Positions 58,259 to 64,000 of a DNA stretch of 64,000 bases are shown here, piece by piece. Every line of letters starts with the position of its first letter. Positions within the stretch are counted from its first letter, which is position 1. The notes under the pieces were generated by a model. It was not told the origin of the DNA. It searched no databases and saw only the letters and a program-made list of their open reading frames with translations. Origin of the DNA: Lobosporangium transversale (lineage: Eukaryota; Mortierellomycota; Mortierellomycetes; Mortierellales; Mortierellaceae). A program made the translations under genes and the position numbers. The stretch is from assembly GCF_002105155.1 (NCBI RefSeq), contig NW_019029005.1, positions 1-64,000 on the forward strand, read 5' to 3'.

Positions 58259-59585
58259 ATGAATGACGGTATTCCTCCTCAGATCCCCATTACTTATGAA
58301 CCCCGTCTGATTCAGCCGCCACTGGTCTCAAACAGTCATCAGCATTCTCTCATGGCGACATTTACGTCTTTGACATTGTAGCCAACAGCTCTAATTTGAT
58401 CGTTTCCGCCTCGAACCATGAGATCAAGCTATACAACCCTACAACACTTGCTATTAAAAAGCTTACTCAGAGGCCATACTAATACCATCACGCAAATAAA
58501 GGCCCACAATGAGCATATTCTCATGTCGTCCTCAAAAGGATGGCTCTGTTGCCGTCTGGGATCTCCGTACAGACGGAGGTCCAGTTCAGCTATTTAGCAG
58601 TATGTGTGTGTTTTTTTATTTATATTTATATTTTTTTTCGTTTTGCCACTAACTTTGGCGAAATATGAATGATACTTATGCTTATATCCATATACCTTAC
58701 AATGTGTTTTTTTTTCCTTCCTACTTAGGCCCATCGTATACTCCATTGCTTTCATTTGAATCAATATATCGGAGCAAATATTGGCCGCAGGATCAGAGTT
58801 GATAGATATTATGATGCCAGTATTTTTTCTTTGATGCTCGATCCAACACTTCAACGATTCTCAAGAAATATGATGAATCCCATAGTGATGATATTACCAA
58901 TGTCAAATTTCATCCTACGAACCCTGCACGTGTCATGACAGGACTGTAGATGGATTAATTTGTCAGTTTGACCTCACGGCATGGATAGGAGGAAGGATTG
59001 CTAGTGGTTTCAAACACGGGGGCCAGCATTAATAGAGTTGGCTACTTTGGACCCAATTCAGAATAATCTATTGTTTAAGTCACATGGAGACGCTATCATT
59101 GTGGAATAGTGATGATGCTGATGATTCATCAGTTTGGAGACATTCGAGGGGTCAGTTAATCCGGCTTTAGGATTAACATTGGATTATGGGATCGACTGCC
59201 AGTATGAACCAGACTCGGGACGTTTGTACCTCATCTCTGGATCCAATGAGTAAGTAGAGAAGTAGCCATCCTTTTTTTTTTTATTCCATTATTTTCTATC
59301 ACAACTAACAAAAAAAGCTAATTCATGTCTACTCAGAGGTAAATCAACATCCTACATGTAAAAGCCGATTCATTACAACTCTGTCAAGTATTGCAGGGTG
59401 GACACAGTGAGATTGTCAGGAGTACATGCTGGGACCCCAAACGTGGGATATTGTTTTCAGGAGGCGAGGATGCCAAGCTTGGGCTATGGACATCCACTGC
59501 TAGTACGACTACACCCTCGCCTCTTGTTGCCAGTGCATCTTCAAACAAAGCTCACCATTGCAGCTTAAGGTACAAATATAACTAG
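58259..59585 (+). CDS. WDR89: WDR89-type WD40 protein, heavily frameshifted
   Basis: WDR89 is a small WD-repeat protein of uncertain function. The ATG at 58259 gives MNDGIPPQIPITYEP. WD-repeat pieces then appear in several frames: VANSSNLIVSASNHEIKLYN (about 58375-58435), HNEHILMSSS and DGSVAVWDLRTDG (about 58505-58575), an intron near 58600-58727 (donor GTATGTGT), KFHPTNPARVMTG (about 58905-58945), LICQFDLTAW, and finally QGGHSEIVRSTCWDPKRG and LFSGGEDAKLGLW (59391-59500). The final stop is at 59585. At least five frame changes occur, more than in any neighbour. The order of repeats matches a WDR89-like propeller by eye. A genuine pseudogene is more plausible here than for DCAF7, but error remains possible. 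Confidence 0.6.
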
Positions 59586-60117
59586 CTTTATAAAGTTATT
59601 TAAAGTTTTTTCCTCTCTCTCTTTTTTATATTTATTTATTGACGCGTTTTTTGAAATATAATCTTGATAGACAGAAAGTAGGTCTGCTCGGTCAAATCCA
59701 TACTAGAGGATACTGAGTGACTAGATTGATATCTTTTTTCATACAGCATTCTTCCTTCTCTGATAAAAACTGATAAAATTAAAAGTACACAGATACTTAC
59801 CTTATTCGAACAAAAAAAAAAAAAATTGTTAGTCCCTGCAGAAGTCGTCGCGTGGGATATCTTGAAGTGTGGTTTTTGGCGACATGGGAGAGGAGGGGCT
59901 CTTGATCTTACTTCAGGAGATAGAATAGAATGAAAGAAGAGAGAGAGGAAATACAGGAATGGAAATCACGGAACAAGACGGGTGAGCAGAGCATTCGTTG
60001 GGCAGGGCAGGGGAAAGAGAAAGAGCAAGAGCCAAGAGGATGGGATGGGGATCACAGCGTATTTTGCACTTATGCTGTGGTCATGCTCATGCTATACAAC
60101 ACAAGGATCGTATGGAT

Positions 60118-60158
60118 GGTATACATTGATGATAAACTGGTATACATTGATGATAAAC
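60118..60158 (+). repeat. 21-base direct duplication
   Basis: GGTATACATTGATGATAAACT occurs twice in direct succession. It lies between WDR89 and the coiled-coil gene, and no gene is supported at 59586-60493. Confidence 0.7.
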
Positions 60159-60329
60159 ATGCTATTATGGTTCATGAAGCGAAGCATGGGCAAAATACAA
60201 ATTCATTGCATGGGTAACTCTCCTCCCCTTTTCTCTCATTATCTCCAATGAGTTCTTCACAAACATTTACATCTCTTCCTCATTTTGTCCACTTCATTTG
60301 ATTCGTTTACCAATCCATCATCTCATCTT

Positions 60330-60360
60330 TGCTCTTTTTTTTTTTTTTTTTTTTTTTTTA
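60330..60360. repeat. T tract in the promoter region of the 60494 gene
   Basis: About 26 T (60335-60359) followed by a CTCACTCACTCACTCTCTCTC pyrimidine stretch to about 60421, roughly 75-160 bases before the ATG at 60494. Confidence 0.75.
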
Positions 60361-60493
60361 TTCTATTTTCTTTCAAACACAACGCTCATTCTTTCTTCAC
60401 TCACTCACTCACTCTCTCTCTTTTCTGTCTCTTCATTTAAAAAATAAACCACACCTTGACGATTCGTTTTGAGTAACTCTTTTGTCTCAGGCC

Positions 60494-61977
60494 ATGAATA
60501 CAGCAAGGTCTCCGTCTAGGAACCAACACAATACAAACAACAATAGCATGGGCTCAAACTACAACATCTAGGCGTGCCAAAGTGGCCAGCATGGCACAAA
60601 TGGACATCTCATCTATTCCACTCACAACCAAACCCATAACAACTCGGTCAGCTTCTTTACCAGGTTCTACCACTGCTACGCCTACTAGCAACCCGAGGGT
60701 GACAGTTTAGCCATTCTAGTGGTAATAACAACGGCCCTGTGATTGGATACAGTAACAAAACAGTAACAGTAATAATACAGCCCCACCTCCACGCTTGGCA
60801 TCTGTTCGAGTGGGTCTTCTAACTCTGTCGCAACGACCGCCTCCTTTAGGAGCTCCAATGGGACAAGCAACAGCAACAGCAACCACACTAACAGTAACCG
60901 CAAGGACGGTGGCTCTGTCACCTCAGATGATGGTACTGTCTCTGAAGACTCTGATCTAACTCGGGACGACATCTTACACCTATTGTCAGGCGGTCAGGCC
61001 GGTGTGGCTGGTGGTATCAGCTTACCCTTCGATGGTTCCAGTCGGCATAGCAACAGCACCTCAACATCCAAAGTCGGTGTGGTAGGAGCCGGTTCCGGAG
61101 GAAGCACAGGTCGGCCGCGAACAGGCGAGTACGGTTGGATACAGTAGTAGTAGCAATAATGGAACAACGGGCGCTAAACCAGTACGGATGGCAGCAGGTG
61201 CATCTATTAAAATCGACTCTGTACCATCATCATCACAATCAGCTGTGGGCACATCAGCGTCTGGATCAACAGTTGGATCAAACCCTTCATCCTCATTGCA
61301 TCTAGGGGTTGGAAGTCTCAGTAGAATGGATCAATCCGTAATGGAAACCATGGAGGCAACAATAGCAACAATAATAACAACAATAGTTATACCAGTGGCG
61401 GCGGAGGAGATGACGCATCCTCTGCAATTAGTGTGAACTCCACAGTCTCTACCTCGACTCATCTGACTACCCGATCAAACAAGGGTAACATTTCCGCAGC
61501 GGCAGCAGCTAATGCAGCAGCCAATAAACAAGCCGAAGACAGTCGGCGTGCAGAGGAAGCAGCACGGACAAAACGGAAGATTGCAGATTTAGAAATTTCG
61601 AAGCCTCACTTCTATCGATCAACCAATCCCTTGAGACTACTGTTCGGAAACAAGCAAGTAGAGTCCAAGAGCTCGAAACGCGATTACAGTCGTAAGAGTT
61701 TTTTTTATTTTTTATTTTTTATTTTATTTTATTTTATTTTTTTGTTCTTGACAGTGGGAGTGTATGACTCTCAAGTGGCTTCCTGATTCCATAATCCAAC
61801 AACGCTAATCATGCTTTTTTTTATTATTTTTTTTTTTTCCTTTTGACTGCTTTGTGCTGCATGCAATCCCTATTTGCGCTTATTCCGTCAACCCTTTCTC
61901 TTATAACTTTCTAAACACTGCAATCCCATTTATGATCCGCAACCACACATATAACACTTTTGACCGGCTGCGCTTTT

Positions 61978-62012
<35 letters not shown>

Positions 62013-62645
62013 GATGATGAATGGTCTACACTTACTCTATGGACAGTGGAGTCACCGCAGCTGATTTAGCACTAGCGCAAAGTGTTGCTGCAATCGAGTT
62101 AACAGAGGCTGAAAACAGGATGATCAGGTCTTTAAACGACTGTGTTTCTCGATTGAGCAAATGATCTGTGAGGCTAAGCAGGCTTTAGACCAAGCGACAA
62201 AATCCACTGGTATGCGAGTTTTTCGCTTTATGAAGTGTGTAAGTTATAGAATACATATATATCCCATCATCAATCAATTCAACCATGTTCTTAAAATGCT
62301 ATTAATTATAAATCTGACGAAATTTTATTTATTTATTTCTAACTCTTCCATTGCGATGATACCTCAACCTATCTTTTACATAGATGAGAAGGAATCGCTG
62401 AAACAGAAGAAAGTATTAGAGACGATGCTGAAGATCAAGATGACGACGATACTCAATCTGTAGATCAGGATCAAGAGGAGCACGGAACGAGCAATAGATA
62501 TTCAATAGAGGCCACGAGGCAATATGAAGATAGCACAGGTCAGAAATTACAAAACAGCAATCCTAATGGCGAAAATAACAGGTCCTCATTAGCATCCCCT
62601 CTCAGTAACAGTATGAATCCACTACCACTATGGAACCGCCTCTGA
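60494..62645 (+). CDS. Ser/Asn/Thr-rich coiled-coil protein, frameshifted, unknown function
   Basis: The ATG at 60494 (MNTARSPSRNQHNTNNNS) opens a low-complexity Asn/Ser/Gly/Thr-rich region spread over all three frames to about 61480, with a more ordered acidic piece (DDGTVSEDSDLTRDDILHLL, about 60930-60985). From 61480 to 61690 an Ala-rich then Lys/Arg helix (AAAANAAANKQAEDSRRAEE) leads into a probable coiled coil ending QELETRLQS at the donor GTAAGAG near 61692. Later exons (62040-62210, ending TKSTG before GTATGCG; and 62385-62645) give another helix (ADLALAQSVAAIELTEAENR) and an acidic tail (DDAEDQDDDDTQSVDQDQ) to a stop at 62645. No domain recognised. At least four one-base shifts. Confidence 0.5.
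61980..62011 (+). repeat. T tract of about 32 bases inside an intron
   Basis: The run lies just before the third exon of the coiled-coil gene, acting as an extreme polypyrimidine tract or simply a repeat. Confidence 0.75.
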
Positions 62646-62962
62646 CCATGGTGACATGAGAGAACTAGTACAATCTTTTCCGTCTTTCTTACTTTCCAAT
62701 ATTATGTATTGCCTATGTTTATACTCTCTTTATTTCTAAAGAAAAAGAAAAATACCCAGGAACATATAGCGCACCATCATAGTTACAGTTTTGTTTTAAT
62801 TTAGTCAGCATCAGAAGGAAAAATATATATAGTTTATTAAAACGTCTGATAAGATTAAAAATTTTTAATAGGATGATAATGCAGGTGTGCTGATGCAGAA
62901 TTTTCTTTTTTTTTTTTTAGCATGTATATATATAACCGTTATTGATGCCTTGTTTGATTTCC

Positions 62963-63999
62963 TTAATATCCAAAACCAAGGCCTACACTCTTGCCCTTCT
63001 TCATCTGCTGTCGGATCTTGAGACCTTCTCGGAATTGTTTTTCTAGATCCCTATTCACTTGTCGGCCTACCATACTATCGATTGCAGAGTCCGCATTGGT
63101 ATGTTGGCTCGAATTAGCAAATGAGCCCAATGATCCGAACAATCCACCACCTGTTTTGTAGTCTTAGTTGAGGTGGTAAAAGGAGATAAAGATGGTGATG
63201 AACTTCCTTCAGAAGTACTCACGGCTTTTTCGCACCGAGAAGACGCAAGAATTTGTTTGTTTGCTTTTCATCACCCAAATCAGCTTGGCTCCAATCGTTC
63301 CAGCGTTTTTGTCCGACAGATACTTCTGATTCTGGCACAGAAATAGAAGTAGAAGTAGAGGTAGAGACAGAAGCAGAAGGCGATGATTCCTTTGCTTTGT
63401 TTTCTTCCTTATTGTCCTTCTTTTCCTTCTTCTCCTTCTTTTCTTCCTTTCCTTCTTTTCCTTCTTTTCTGATTTTTCCTTCTTCTGCTTATTCTCCTTC
63501 TTGGCCTCGTTGTCCTTCTTCTCCTTCTTGTCAGCTTTCTCTTCTCCTTCTTGTCAGCTTTGTCTTTCTTCTCCTTCTTGCTAATTTTCTCCTTTCCCTC
63601 CTTGTCAGCTTTATCCTTCTTTTCTTTTTATCCTTGTTCTCCTCCTTTTCAGTCTTATTAACCTTCAATTCTTCCTTGTTAGACCTGTCTTCTTCTTCTT
63701 TTTATCTTGCTTCTCGGATATGTCTCCTGTTACTTTTTTCTTTTCCTGCTCCTTCTTCTTTTCCTCCTTTTCTTCTTTTTCCTTCTTCTTTTCCTCCTTA
63801 TCCTTCTTGTCTTTGCTTTCCTTCTTTCTTTCTTTACTTTCTTTTCCTTGTTTTCCTTGTTTTCCTTGTTTTCCTTGTTTTCCTTCTTCTTCTCCTTCTC
63901 CTTCTCTTCTCCTTCTTCTTCTTCTTCTCCTTCTCCTCCTTCTCCTTCATTTCAGAATTGTCAGGCTTGATCTAGGCTCGTCCTTTCCCTTTTCCTTCT
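62963..63999 (-). CDS. SMAP-domain (small acidic protein-like) protein, partial at the right edge
   Basis: The C-terminus is clear: KQFREGLKIRQQMKKGKSVG then GLGFGY and a stop at 62963-62965. GLGF at the end is the hallmark of the small-acidic-protein-like domain. Upstream, across an intron (about 63155-63225), WNDWSQADLGDEKQTNKFLR and LLGAKK form the first half of the same domain. The rest to the right edge is an enormous Lys/Glu-rich repeat (KKEKKEEK-type, 63400-63960) typical of such nuclear or nucleolar proteins, with several frame changes in the TTC/TCC-rich DNA. The start lies outside the window. Function is poorly known; association with RNA or nucleolar processes is common for Lys/Glu-rich members. 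Confidence 0.65.
63395..63960. repeat. pyrimidine-rich (CTTCTC/TTCCTT)n tract, Lys/Glu-coding
   Basis: Nearly pure pyrimidine on the plus strand with units such as CTCCTTCTT and TTGTTTTCC. On the minus strand it codes alternating Lys and Glu. The Phe/Leu/Ser-rich plus-strand frames here (63253-63975) are mirror translations, not genes. Confidence 0.85.
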
Positions 64000-64000
64000 T

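Noticed and set aside
63253-63975. Plus-strand 240-codon Phe/Ser/Leu-rich frame
   Set aside because: Mirror translation of the Lys/Glu-coding repeat of the minus-strand SMAP gene.

Overview
The window looks like a piece of a filamentous fungal nuclear genome, most likely Mucoromycota and perhaps Mortierellomycotina. This is an inference from short GT..AG introns, many 20-35 nt poly-T/poly-A tracts, F-box/LRR genes, a Crinkler-type (CRN) relic, Cryptons, and ordinary eukaryotic housekeeping genes (exosome Rrp4, delta-COP, DCAF7/WDR68, MPDU1, WDR89). I see no rRNA, tRNA, CRISPR or bacterial operon structure.

Layout. 0-5 kb: a doubtful membrane-protein fragment, a clean four-exon RRP4 gene (-), and a small secretory-pathway protein with Lys-Arg sites. 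6.8-9.2 kb: a LINE tail and an AT-hook gene whose last exon junction matches that of the Cryptons further right. 10-17 kb: three intact genes and one relic of a six-cysteine secreted family with a beta/gamma-crystallin-like look. 17.6-26.8 kb: two nearly identical 4.57-kb Crypton-type tyrosine-recombinase elements head to tail, with a TACA at the left edge, at the junction and at the right edge. The right copy encodes an uninterrupted 1052-aa, four-exon recombinase; the left copy has a one-base frameshift. 27.3-28.9 kb: a decayed CRN-type gene. 30-32.2 kb: a broken pogo/Tigger-type transposase. 34-35.6 kb: an intact two-exon 434-aa TPX2-like protein. 35.9-36.6 kb: a MULE transposase relic. 38-40.3 kb: a GC-rich doubtful gene and long simple repeats. 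41.5-42.3 kb: a fold-back element. 42.5-64 kb: F-box/LRR, MPDU1, DCAF7, delta-COP, an H2C2-finger/poly-Q protein, WDR89, a coiled-coil protein and a SMAP-domain protein that runs off the right edge.

Two themes stand out. First, 6-42 kb is an accessory, transposon-rich stretch with secreted proteins and one CRN relic. The tandem Crypton is its most informative structure, because three boundary copies define the element ends and the crossover site directly. Second, almost every conserved gene right of about 42 kb carries one-base frameshifts, whereas RRP4, the TPX2-like gene and Crypton copy 2 are open over about 5.4 kb of coding sequence. I read most of the right-half breaks as probable sequence error rather than gene death, and I keep them marked gene by gene.
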